Source: Quadrisphaera sp. RL12-1S
GTDB lineage: Bacteria > Actinomycetota > Actinomycetes > Actinomycetales > Quadrisphaeraceae
Reading direction: 5' to 3'
DNA: 64,000 bases
Assembly (NCBI RefSeq): GCF_014270065.1
Contig: NZ_JACNME010000005.1
Span: forward strand, 296,739 to 360,738
Shown here: piece by piece, positions 55,823 to 63,871 of the stretch
Numbering within the stretch: position 1 is the first letter of the stretch
Layout: each line of letters begins with the position of its first letter
Position numbers and translations under genes: made by a program
Notes under the pieces: model-generated
Told to the model about the DNA's origin: nothing
Databases searched by the model: none
The model's input: the letters and a program-made list of their open reading frames with translations, nothing else

Positions 55823-55996
55823 ATGTCCGCCATCGACAAGGTCAAGAACGCCGCCCAGGAGGCCGCCGGCAAGGTCAAGGAGGCCGTGGGCGACAAGACC
55901 GACAACCGCGACCTGCAGGCCGAGGGCCAGCGCGACCAGGCCTCCGCTGACCTCAAGCAGCGTGGCGAGCACGTCAAGGACGCGTTCAAGGGCTGA
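55823..55996 (+). CDS. CsbD-family stress protein
   Basis: 57 residues: MSAIDKVKNAAQEAAGKVKE, AVGDKTDNRDLQAEGQRDQA and DLKQRGEHVKDAFKG. The lysine-rich helical repeat with G-D-x-x-L-x-A-E-G is the CsbD pattern; in Bacillus csbD is under the general stress factor sigma B. GAAGGAG (55811-55817) before the ATG is one of the best ribosome sites in the window, as expected for an abundant protein. The partner-switch genes at 3-9 kb could control such a stress regulon, but nothing local shows that. Confidence 0.93.
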   Translation: MSAIDKVKNAAQEAAGKVKEAVGDKTDNRDLQAEGQRDQASADLKQRGEHVKDAFKG

Positions 55997-56083
55997 CCAC
56001 CCGCACTCCCGCTGACGGGGCGCCCACCGGACCGGTGGGCGCCCCGTCGCGCTGCGGCCCCCCTGCCCTGCGAGGGTGGTGCG

Positions 56084-57280
56084 GTGACGTCATGGATGAC
56101 GACCCCGATCACCCCCGACCTCGTGCGCGGCGCGCTCGACCTGGTGCGCACCGACCGGGGGCTGCTGCCGCAGCGCCTGCCGGCCCGGGCCCGGGCGCAG
56201 GTGCCGGACGAGCAGACGGCGATGGCGGTGGCCCAGCCGTCGGGGGTGCGGCTGGTGCTGCGCACCGCGGCCACCCAGCTCGAGCTGGACGTGGTGCGCA
56301 CCACCAACAGCTACCCGGGGGTGCCGCCCCGGCCCGACGGCGTCTACGACGCCCTGGTGGACGGCGTGCTCGTGGAGCGGGCCACGGCCTCGGGCGGGGA
56401 CGTCCTGGAGATCGACCTCGCCACCGGCGCGCGCACGCTGCGCCGCGGCCCGGTGGGCACCGTGAGGTTCCGCCACCTCCCGCCGGGCGAGAAGCACCTG
56501 GAGGTGTGGCTCCCCCACACCGAGATCACCACCCTGGTGGCGCTGCGCGCCGACGCGCCCGTCGCCCCGGTCCCGCCGGAGCCGGCCCACGACGAGGACG
56601 ACGACGGCGGGCGCCCGCGGCGGCGCACGTGGGTGCACCACGGCAGCTCCATCAGCCACGGCTCGGGCGCTGACAGCCCCAGCACCACCTGGCCGGCGCT
56701 GGCCGCGGCGCTGGGCGGGGTGGAGCTGGTGAACCTCGGGTTCGGCGGCAGCGCCCTGCTCGACCCGTTCACGGCGCGGGCGGTGCGCGACACCTCGGCG
56801 GACCTGGTGAGCCTCAAGGTGGGCATCAACGTGGTCAACGGGGACGTCATGCGCCGGCGCGCCTTCGGACCGGCGCTGCACGGCTTCCTCGACACCGTCC
56901 GCGAGGGCCACCCGGACGCACCGCTCGTGGTGGTCACCGCGCTGGCCTGCCCCGTCCACGAGGACGTGCCCGGCCCGTCCGCGCCCGTCATGACCGACGG
57001 CGGCGTCCGCTTCGCCGCCACCGGGGACCCCGCCGACGTCGCCGCCGGGCGCCTGTCGCTGCGGGCCACGCGGGAGGTGGTCACCGAGGTCGTCCGGGCC
57101 CGGCAGGGAGACGACCCGCACCTGCACCTGCTCGACGGCCTGGAGCTGTACGGCCTGGCGGACGCCGAGGAGCACCCCCTGCCCGACGACCTGCACCCCG
57201 ACGCCACCACCCACCGGCTGGTGGCGGAGCGGTTCGCCCGGTGGGCGTTCGCCGCGGGCGCCCCCTTCGCCGTCCGCTGA
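56084..57280 (+). CDS. SGNH/GDSL-family hydrolase
   Basis: 398-residue esterase-type protein. Residues about 45-170 form a beta-sandwich N-terminal domain (RLVLRTAATQLELDVVRTTN and VRFRHLPPGEKHLEVWLPHT). The catalytic SGNH domain follows: block I WVHHGSSISHGSGADSP (Ser; GSS instead of GDS), block II VNLGFGGSALLDPFTARAVR (Gly), block III LKVGINVVNGD (Asn) and block V PDDLHPDATTHRLVAERFAR (Asp-x-x-His). Probably a carbohydrate or lipid esterase, cytosolic as no signal peptide is seen. Convergent with kup, 4 bases between stops. Confidence 0.9.
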   Translation: MTSWMTTPITPDLVRGALDLVRTDRGLLPQRLPARARAQVPDEQTAMAVAQPSGVRLVLRTAATQLELDVVRTTNSYPGVPPRPDGVYDALVDGVLVERATASGGDVLEIDLATGARTLRRGPVGTVRFRHLPPGEKHLEVWLPHTEITTLVALRADAPVAPVPPEPAHDEDDDGGRPRRRTWVHHGSSISHGSGADSPSTTWPALAAALGGVELVNLGFGGSALLDPFTARAVRDTSADLVSLKVGINVVNGDVMRRRAFGPALHGFLDTVREGHPDAPLVVVTALACPVHEDVPGPSAPVMTDGGVRFAATGDPADVAAGRLSLRATREVVTEVVRARQGDDPHLHLLDGLELYGLADAEEHPLPDDLHPDATTHRLVAERFARWAFAAGAPFAVR

Positions 57281-57284
57281 GCGG

Positions 57285-59372
57285 TCACACCTCGATGCGG
57301 CTGCCCATCACCACGGTGCGCGCCGAGGGCAGGTCGAACGCGCGCGCGGCGTCGGTGGTGAGCCGGGAGGTGGCGGTGAACAGGCCGCGCTGCCAGTGCG
57401 GTAGGTGCACCTGGGGCGCGCCGTCGCCGTCGCCGTCGTCGTCCCCGGAGGCCCGGCGCAGCTCGATGGTGGACAGGAACCACGAGGCGCCGTCGAGGTC
57501 GAGGTCGAGGCCCTCGCGCTCGGCCAGCGCCTCGAGCGCGTCGGGCACGTCGGTGCGCTGCATGTAGCCGAAGCGCAGCACCACCTGGACGGGGTCTCCG
57601 GGGTCGCCCGGCTCGGCGGGCTCAGCGGCCTCGGCGGCGCCGTCGTCGCCGTCGGAGGTGGGGCGGAGCACCCGCGCCACCTCCTCCAGCGGCACGTACG
57701 GGGACTGCGTGGTCTCCACCGCCACGAGCACCACCCGCTCGTGCAGCACGTGGAGGTGCTCGACGGTGGCGCGCATGGCCAGTGGCGCGGTGCTCGTGCC
57801 GTCCTCGGAGGCGCGGTTGAGGTAGATGGCGGTGCCGGGGACGCGGGCGACGTCGTCGGCGTGGACCTGGGCGAGCAGGGCCGACAGGGGCCCCTCCTGG
57901 CGGGTGCGCAGCCGCGTGACCACCGCGCGGCCCCGGGCCCAGGTCATCATCACCGTGAAGAGCGCGGCCCCGATGACCAGCGGCACCCACGCGCCGTGGG
58001 AGAGCTTGCTCAGGCCGGCGCCGAGGAACAGCAGCACGAACAGCGCCATGGCGCCGCCGCCGAGGAGGACGACGGGGCGGGGCCAGGACCACTGGTGCGC
58101 CGCCACCACGGTGATGATCGAGGTGGTGATGAGGATGGTGCCGGTCACGGCCATCCCGTAGGCGAACGCCAGCGCCGCGGAGTGCTCGAAGGTCGCCACC
58201 AGCACCACCACGGCCACCATGAGCGCCCAGTTCACCCACGGCACGTACACCTGGCCGATGGTGTGCGCCGAGGTGTGGGTGATGCGCAGCCGGGGCAGGT
58301 AGCCCAGCCGCACGGCCTGCCGCACCGCGGAGAAGGCGCCGGTGATGACCGCCTGGGAGGCGATGACCGTGGCGGCGGTGGCCAGCACGACCAGCGGCAC
58401 CAGCGCCCACGACGGCACCGACAGGAAGAACGGCGCCGTGACGGGGCCCTTCGCGGACAGGTCGCCCAGGAGCAGCGCGCCCTGCCCGGCGTAGGAGAGC
58501 AGCAGCGCCGGGTAGACGAGGAACAGCCAGGCGCGGGTGATGGCGGGGCGCCCGAAGTGGCCGAGGTCGGCGTAGAGGGCCTCGGCGCCGGTGACCGACA
58601 GGACCACGGTGGCGAGGGCGAAGAAGGCGATCCCCGGCTCGGAGACGAAGAAGCCGACGGCGTAGGTGGGCGACAGGGCCCGCAGCACCGAGGGGTCGCC
58701 CAGCACCTGCGCCAGGCCGGCGACGCCGATGACGGTGAACCACAGCGCCATGACGGGCCCGAAGGCCCCGCCCACCTTGGCCGTGCCGAAGCGCTGCACC
58801 GCGAAGAGCACGACGACGATCACCAGCGTGATCGGCACCACGAACGGCGCGAAGCCGGGGTTGATGACCTCCACGCCCTCGACGGCGGACAGCACGGACA
58901 CCGCGGGGGTGATCATGCTGTCGGCCAGGAACAGGGAGGCGCCCGCGATGCCGGCGGCCGTGAGGCCCGCCACGAGGCGCGGGGACAGCCGGGTGCCGTC
59001 GCGGCCGCGGCGTCCGAGCAGGGTGATGAGCGACATCAGGCCGCCCTCGCCGTGGTTGTCGGCGCGCAGGACCACGCCCACGTAGAGCACCGTCACCACG
59101 AGCGTCACCGACCAGAAGACCATCGAGACCAGGCCGAGCACGTTGTCGGCCGTCAGCGGCACCGGGTGCGGGTCGTCCGGGCTGAAGAGCGTCTGGACGG
59201 TGTAGATCGGGCTGGTGCCGATGTCCCCGAAGACCACGCCGAGCGCCCCGAGCAGCAGGGCGGAGCGGCCGGGCCCGTGGGGCTGGCCGGCGGGGCGGCC
59301 GTGGGCGGTGGCGCGGTCGGTGCCGGCCGGGGTCGGCGCCGGCGCGGTCTCGGCCGTGGCGGGGGTGGTCAC
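57285..59372 (-). CDS. kup: KUP/HAK-type potassium transporter
   Basis: 695-residue potassium uptake permease with about 12 membrane segments. ALGVVFGDIGTSPIYTVQTL is the signature first helix; LYVGVVLRADNHGEGGLMSL, LFLADSMITPAVSVLSAVEG, TGAEALYADLGHFGRPAITR and SQAVITGAFSAVRQAVRLGY follow. A soluble C-terminal domain of about 180 residues contains VPGTAIYLNRASEDG and an Ala/Glu/Asp-rich insertion (DGDDGAAEAAEPAEPGDPGD). GTG 59372 gives an Ala/Thr/Pro-rich N-terminus; a start at 59408 is possible. Likely function is K+ uptake under low-K+ or acid conditions. Confidence 0.95.
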   Translation of the reverse strand: MTTPATAETAPAPTPAGTDRATAHGRPAGQPHGPGRSALLLGALGVVFGDIGTSPIYTVQTLFSPDDPHPVPLTADNVLGLVSMVFWSVTLVVTVLYVGVVLRADNHGEGGLMSLITLLGRRGRDGTRLSPRLVAGLTAAGIAGASLFLADSMITPAVSVLSAVEGVEVINPGFAPFVVPITLVIVVVLFAVQRFGTAKVGGAFGPVMALWFTVIGVAGLAQVLGDPSVLRALSPTYAVGFFVSEPGIAFFALATVVLSVTGAEALYADLGHFGRPAITRAWLFLVYPALLLSYAGQGALLLGDLSAKGPVTAPFFLSVPSWALVPLVVLATAATVIASQAVITGAFSAVRQAVRLGYLPRLRITHTSAHTIGQVYVPWVNWALMVAVVVLVATFEHSAALAFAYGMAVTGTILITTSIITVVAAHQWSWPRPVVLLGGGAMALFVLLFLGAGLSKLSHGAWVPLVIGAALFTVMMTWARGRAVVTRLRTRQEGPLSALLAQVHADDVARVPGTAIYLNRASEDGTSTAPLAMRATVEHLHVLHERVVLVAVETTQSPYVPLEEVARVLRPTSDGDDGAAEAAEPAEPGDPGDPVQVVLRFGYMQRTDVPDALEALAEREGLDLDLDGASWFLSTIELRRASGDDDGDGDGAPQVHLPHWQRGLFTATSRLTTDAARAFDLPSARTVVMGSRIEV

Positions 59373-59480
59373 AACGCCACAGTCAACCCCCTCGCCGAGA
59401 TCGCGCACGCCGGCCCTGACGCTCTCCTGACGCCCTCCCCGCTCCTGCGGCCCCCGGGTGTCGCTCGCTCGGACCAGAGG

Positions 59481-60974
59481 TCACACGAGGGCGCTGGCCA
59501 GCCGGGCCAGCCCGTCGGCGGTCCGGGCCACCAGGTCCCGCCGGCCCCACTCGGCGGCCGTCAGCTCGCGGCTGCGGGAGCGGTACAGGTCCTCCACCGC
59601 GCGCAGCTGGCGCGAGAAGTCGGTGCCGCGGACCAGCACCGTCACCTCGAGGTTGAGCTCGAAGGAGCGCATGTCGAGGTTGGAGGAGCCGATGACGGCC
59701 ACCTCCTCGTCCACGCTGAGCGTCTTGGCGTGCAGCACGAACGGCGGCGGGTACATGAAGATCCGCACGCCCGAGCGCAGCAGCGCGTCGTAGTAGGAGC
59801 GCTGCGCGTGGTGGACCAGGGCCTGGTCGCCCCGCTCGGAGACGAACAGCTGCACGTCCAGGCCCCGCTCGGCGGCGCTGCGCAGGGCCAGCAGCAGCGA
59901 CTCGTCGGGCACGAAGTACGGGCTCACCACCACCGCGCGCTCCTGGGCGGCGTGCAGCAGCGAGACGAACAGGCGCAGGTTGTTCTCCTGCTCGTAGCCG
60001 GGCCCGCTGGGCACCACCTGCGCCTGCAGCTCCCGCGTGGGGTCGGGCGCGGGCGGGACGTCGCTGCGCAGCCGGTCGTCGAGGAGCTCACCGGTCTCGG
60101 AGAACCAGTCGGCCACGAAGACGGCGTCCAGCGCGGTGACCACCGGGCCCTCGAAGCGCGCCATGACGTCCACCCACCGGCGGCCCTTCTTGCGGTTGCT
60201 GCGCTTGCCGTAGGCCGGGTCCACCACGTTCTGGCTGCCGCTGAAGGCCACGGCGCCGTCCACCACGAGCAGCTTGCGGTGGTTGCGCAGGTCCACCCGC
60301 AGCACCTCGCGGGTGGTGGGGAACACCGGCAGCACCCGCCGCCACAGCACGCCGGAGGCCTCCAGCCGGCGCACCATCCGCCGGTAGCCCTTGACGCGCA
60401 GGCTGGCCAGGTGGTCGAAGAGCACCCGCACCACCACGCCGCGGGCCGCCGCCCGCTCCAGCGCGCCGAAGAACGGCTCCGTGGTCTCGTCCAGGGCCAG
60501 GATGTAGAACTCCGCGTGCACGGAGTGCTGGGCGGCCTCCACCTCCGCCGTCATCGCCCACAGCGACCCGACGTAGTCCTCCAGCAGGTCGGCGGTGTTG
60601 CCCGACAGCACCGGCATGGCCCCCAGGCGCCGGTTCATGGCGTGGATGGTGCGCAGCACCGGCAGCTGCTCGTCCTCGGGGGTGAGGTGCACCGGGCGGC
60701 GGGTGGTGGTCCGCTCGAGCACCAGCGCGTCGAAGCGCCGCTGCTTCTCGCGCCGCGCGCGCGGCAGCTTGGGGCTGCCGATCACGAGGAAGGCCAGCAG
60801 CCCCAGGTAGGGGATGAGGACGACGGCGAGCACCCAGCCGAGCGCCGCCGAGGGCCGCCGGTCGTTGGCGATCACAGCCGCCACCACCAGCCCCACGAGC
60901 ACGCCCACCAGCACGACCAGCCACACCGCCCACTCAGGCAGGGAGTCGGGCAGGACGTCCGAGATCGGCAGCAC
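59481..60974 (-). CDS. cls: Cardiolipin synthase (phospholipase D family)
   Basis: 497-residue membrane enzyme that condenses two phosphatidylglycerols to cardiolipin. Two N-terminal helices (AVWLVVLVGVLVGLVVAAVI and LGWVLAVVLIPYLGLLAFLV) match the PLD nuclease N domain. The two HKD motifs are NHRKLLVVDGAVAFSGSQN and LHAKTLSVDEEVAVIGSSNL, each with the downstream Gly-Ser. FVSERGDQALVHHAQRSYYD and MRSFELNLEVTVLV are family blocks. The start GTG 60974 is the most likely of several GTG codons. The gap 60975-61144 upstream holds no gene I can support. Confidence 0.94.
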   Translation of the reverse strand: MLPISDVLPDSLPEWAVWLVVLVGVLVGLVVAAVIANDRRPSAALGWVLAVVLIPYLGLLAFLVIGSPKLPRARREKQRRFDALVLERTTTRRPVHLTPEDEQLPVLRTIHAMNRRLGAMPVLSGNTADLLEDYVGSLWAMTAEVEAAQHSVHAEFYILALDETTEPFFGALERAAARGVVVRVLFDHLASLRVKGYRRMVRRLEASGVLWRRVLPVFPTTREVLRVDLRNHRKLLVVDGAVAFSGSQNVVDPAYGKRSNRKKGRRWVDVMARFEGPVVTALDAVFVADWFSETGELLDDRLRSDVPPAPDPTRELQAQVVPSGPGYEQENNLRLFVSLLHAAQERAVVVSPYFVPDESLLLALRSAAERGLDVQLFVSERGDQALVHHAQRSYYDALLRSGVRIFMYPPPFVLHAKTLSVDEEVAVIGSSNLDMRSFELNLEVTVLVRGTDFSRQLRAVEDLYRSRSRELTAAEWGRRDLVARTADGLARLASALV

Positions 60975-61144
60975 CCGACCACTCCACCGCACGCGGGGCT
61001 CCGGCGCGCGTGGACCCCGCTCGCGTGGGCCGGCCGGGGGGCAGGTCACGGGTCGGGTGTCGGTCCGCGCGCCGCGGCGCGGCGCGCCCTGCGACCCGCG
61101 CATCATGGTGGTCCGGCGGGACGGTCCGCCGCCAGGGCAGGACG

Positions 61145-61354
61145 ATGGGGGTCGCCGTGCTCAACCCAGACCGCTGCGCATCCGTGCGCAGCTTCCGCCA
61201 GCAGTGCGAGCTCGGGGTGCTCCACGACGGCGACCACGTCCACGGCACGACGTCGTGGCCGCGCAGCGCCCGCGAGAGCGCCTCCTACCAGCGCCGCCTG
61301 GCGCAGGTGAGGCAGCTGCGCGACCGCGCGCTGCAGCTGCGCCGCGAGCGCTGA
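61145..61354 (+). CDS. Small Cys/His protein, possible metal-binding
   Basis: 69 residues: MGVAVLNPDRCASVRSFRQQ, CELGVLHDGDHVHGTTSWPR and a basic helical end. The spacing Cys-x9-Cys-x-Leu-x4-His-x-Gly-x-His-x-His resembles the small actinobacterial zinc-ribbon-like proteins with a C-x-L-x-x-G-H-x-G-x-H-x-H pattern. Function unknown. ATG 61145 is favoured because coding character begins there. It is divergent from cls. Confidence 0.6.
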   Translation: MGVAVLNPDRCASVRSFRQQCELGVLHDGDHVHGTTSWPRSARESASYQRRLAQVRQLRDRALQLRRER

Positions 61355-61419
61355 CGGCGCCGGGGAGCCCGGCCCAGGCGCCGCCGCGGCTCTCGTCCCC
61401 GGTGGGTCGGGAGCCTCCC

Positions 61420-61794
61420 TCAGGTGTGCGACCAGACGAGCTGCTCAGGGCGCAGGTGCGGGAGGGCACCCCGCGAGCTGCGCGGGTACTCCGCGGGCGT
61501 CATGTCGCAGCTGCGCGCGAACGCCCGTGCCGTGGTCGTGGCGTCCGAGGACCCGGCGGCGTCGGCGATGTCACCGATCGCGAGTCGACTCTCGGCGAGC
61601 AGGCGCTCGACGCGCTCGATCTGTGCCGACCGCATCACCGTCGCTGGTCCCGGCCCGGTCTCAGCGACGACGGCGTGCACCGTGCGCACCGAGACGCTCA
61701 TCGCCGCCGCCAGGTGCGTGACCTCGCCTGCCCCGCCGTCGACGACCGCACCGACCGGCGTCCGGCCAGCGGGTGGGCACGCAGCGCCGACCAT
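61420..61794 (-). CDS. AraC-type DNA-binding domain protein, truncated or MarA-sized
   Basis: 124 residues that consist almost only of an AraC/XylS double helix-turn-helix domain: VTHLAAAMSVSVRTVHAVVA, ETGPGPATVMRSAQIERVER, LLAESRLAIGDIADAAGSSD and TARAFARSCDMTPAEYPRSS. Family positions are partly lost: the second helix-turn-helix normally has G-F-S/D-x-S-x-F where this has GSSDATTT. There is no ligand-binding domain, though the first 25 residues may be its end. It could be a functional MarA/SoxS-sized regulator or a decaying fragment. It follows the chemotaxis protein gene by 11 bases on the same strand. Confidence 0.6.
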   Translation of the reverse strand: MVGAACPPAGRTPVGAVVDGGAGEVTHLAAAMSVSVRTVHAVVAETGPGPATVMRSAQIERVERLLAESRLAIGDIADAAGSSDATTTARAFARSCDMTPAEYPRSSRGALPHLRPEQLVWSHT

Positions 61795-61805
61795 GACCGA
61801 GGGCC

Positions 61806-63266
61806 TCAGGCGTCGGCCACCGCGCGTGAGGCGAGAGCGGCGCGGGCCTCCTCCACGGACGTGACGACCACGATGGGAGCCCCGGTGGCATCCACGCTGC
61901 GCTGCATCTGCATCGCGGCGACGGCGCTGTCCAGGACGATGGCACACGCACCCATCTGCCGGCCGAAGGCCGCCGTCATGAACTCCTCGACCACCGCGGT
62001 CACGTCGGGGGAGGTGGGTGCGAAGCCGCGGTCGTCCGCGACCAGGGTCCACCCCGGACGGGCGGACGCGATGAAGGCGGTGAACTCCTTCAGGGCACCC
62101 TTGGCGAAGTCCACCGTCCAGCCTCCGCTGCAGATGATCTCGCCGCTGTTGCGCGCCGTGTCCCACGACTGGCGGTACACCGGTGCGGCGCCGTCACTGG
62201 GAGGCAGCTGGACCCCGGCGACGACGTCCTGCAGGGCAGCGACGACCGACGTCAGCTCTGCCACGGCGCGGTGGTTGAGACCGGCCGCTGTCCGGGTGGT
62301 CGCCGTCTGCTGCTCCAGGTCTGCAGTCGCGCGAGCGATCGCGCTCGCCTGCTGGGAGACCAGGGCGGTGGTCGCGTTGACCTCGGCCAGGGTCATGGAC
62401 TGCTCCTCGACCGCGGCAGCGATGGACTGCTGGAAGGCCGCGATGCGCTCGACCACGTCGCTGACAGCCTTGATGGAGTGCACCGCCTTGACGGAGTCGT
62501 CCTGGATCTGCGCCACGGTGCTGCTGATCTCTTCGGTGGCCTTGGCCGTCTCGCGGGCGAGGTCCTTGACCTCGGAAGCGACGACGGCGAAGCCCTTGCC
62601 CGACTCCCCGGCGCGAGCGGCCTCGATGGTGGCGTTCAGAGCCAGGAGGTTCGTCTGCTCAGCGATCGCGGAGATGGTGGCCACCACGTCGCCGATGCGA
62701 GCGGATGACGCGTCCAGCACTGTCATGATCCCGGAAGCCGCGGTGACGGCGACCACGCCGTCACGTGCGGCGCCTGCGGCGTCCTCAGCGTTGTGAGCGA
62801 TCTCAGCGATCGCCTGCTGGAGCTGGCCACCGGCGGAAGCCATGACGGCGGCCTTCTCGGAGACGTCGCTCGCGGATCGGGCGATGGTGGCCACGTTGGT
62901 GGCAGCCTGGTTGACCTTCGCGTCGATGGTCCGCCCGGAATGGGTCATCTCCTCGCCAGCGATGCTGAGCAGCGCCGCGTGCCCGCCGAGCGGGCGCAGC
63001 TTGTCCACCAGGTCACGCGGAGCACCCACGGCGGTGAGGTCTCCACGGCTGAGGGCCTCAGTGAGTTCGTCGCGGACGCGCTCCTGTGCCTGCCAGCGGC
63101 TGCCGCAGCGCAGCACCAGCACGCCGTTGAGAGCCGCGGCGAGAACAGCGACCACGGACACCAGGGCCGCTCCCGGGCCCCACACCGACACCAGCCACAG
63201 CGCCATGGGGGTTGCGGCGACGACGAGCGCCGCCCCGCGTCCAGTCCTCGCAAGACCCGACATCAT
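61806..63266 (-). CDS. Methyl-accepting chemotaxis protein with a C-terminal STAS-like domain
   Basis: 486-residue chemoreceptor of unusual build. Two adjacent membrane helices (about residues 11-30 and 33-52) leave almost no external loop, so sensing must be internal or in the membrane. There is no clear HAMP. The signalling domain (about 95-360) has the conserved tip [20 protein letters not shown] followed by [20 protein letters not shown]. Residues 367-486 form a separate alpha/beta domain ([56 protein letters not shown]) that resembles SpoIIAA-like STAS domains. ATG 63266 (or 63263) follows GAGGAGC. A FliA/WhiG-type promoter lies 50 bp upstream. Confidence 0.9.
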   Translation of the reverse strand: MMSGLARTGRGAALVVAATPMALWLVSVWGPGAALVSVVAVLAAALNGVLVLRCGSRWQAQERVRDELTEALSRGDLTAVGAPRDLVDKLRPLGGHAALLSIAGEEMTHSGRTIDAKVNQAATNVATIARSASDVSEKAAVMASAGGQLQQAIAEIAHNAEDAAGAARDGVVAVTAASGIMTVLDASSARIGDVVATISAIAEQTNLLALNATIEAARAGESGKGFAVVASEVKDLARETAKATEEISSTVAQIQDDSVKAVHSIKAVSDVVERIAAFQQSIAAAVEEQSMTLAEVNATTALVSQQASAIARATADLEQQTATTRTAAGLNHRAVAELTSVVAALQDVVAGVQLPPSDGAAPVYRQSWDTARNSGEIICSGGWTVDFAKGALKEFTAFIASARPGWTLVADDRGFAPTSPDVTAVVEEFMTAAFGRQMGACAIVLDSAVAAMQMQRSVDATGAPIVVVTSVEEARAALASRAVADA

Positions 63267-63315
63267 CTGCTCCTCAGCTCATCACCCGGTCGTTGGCCGT
63301 CTCTCTCGCTCACGT

Positions 63316-63344
63316 CCTTCGGCGTCCTCGGCCTGGAACTTGAC
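63316..63344 (-). promoter_or_regulatory. FliA/WhiG (sigma-28)-type promoter for the chemoreceptor gene
   Basis: On the minus strand TCAAGTT (63343-63337) is followed, 13 bases on, by GCCGAAGG (63323-63316), i.e. TCAA-N16-GCCGAA. WhiG/FliA promoters read TAAA or CTCA, about 15-16 bases, GCCGATAA. The start point would be near 63308, 42 bases before the ATG. The gene class (chemotaxis) fits this sigma factor. Confidence 0.55.
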
Positions 63345-63828
63345 CGGCGGTGCTGGTTCTCCTGTCGTCCGTCGATGACCAGTCGTCCGGGCGGGCGGTG
63401 TCCTCCTGCCCCGCCAGCCGTTGCTCTGCACCGGCAGCGACGAGCCACGCCGGCGGCGGCGCACCCTTCGGTCACGTCCCCCGCGGTGGTGCAGATCGTC
63501 CTCACCGTGCGGGGTCAGCTGGGCGGGCGCCGAGCGGGTGGACCGCACTGACCGACCACCTGCGCCGGGGCGGCTGCAGCGACGAGGTGCTCATCGCCTC
63601 CGGGCTGAGCCGGCGTGCACCGACGGGCGCAGACAGCCGCACGCCGAAGCACCTCGACAGCCCGGCGTCGGCCGTCTGCGACGAGTCCACCTCGCAACGC
63701 TGCCGTGGCTGATCGCCTCATCGCAGTCTCGCCGTGCGCGCTCCCGGCGCCTGGTCGAGGTCATCGTCAGCACCACTGCGGGTGCCGTCGTCCGACAGCG
63801 GAGACCAGTGAGGACGACGCGAGGACGA
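63345..63828. other. Gene-free stretch between the chemoreceptor promoter and the rnpB terminator
   Basis: About 480 bases without a convincing gene on either strand. Reading frames here are short and lack normal composition. One forward segment (about 63538-63640) reads WTALTDHLRRGGCSDEVLIA, then SGLSRRAPTGADS, which faintly recalls an internal part of DnaG/TOPRIM-type primases. It has no start, end or catalytic motif, so at most it is a relic. Confidence 0.5.
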
Positions 63829-63866
63829 GCCGGTGACCTGCGGAGGCATCTCCGCAGGTCACCGGC
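63829..63866. terminator. Terminator hairpin of rnpB, 17-bp perfect stem
   Basis: 63829-63845 is exactly complementary to 63850-63866 with the loop GCAT. It stands directly beyond the 3' end of the RNase P RNA on the minus strand. No T-run follows. Confidence 0.8.
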
Positions 63867-63871
63867 CGTCC

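Noticed and set aside
57405..61310. Very long open frame (about 1300 codons) on the plus strand
   Set aside because: It is antisense to kup and cls, rich in His/Gln/Gly/Val as expected for the complement of G+C-rich genes, and lacks any family motif.
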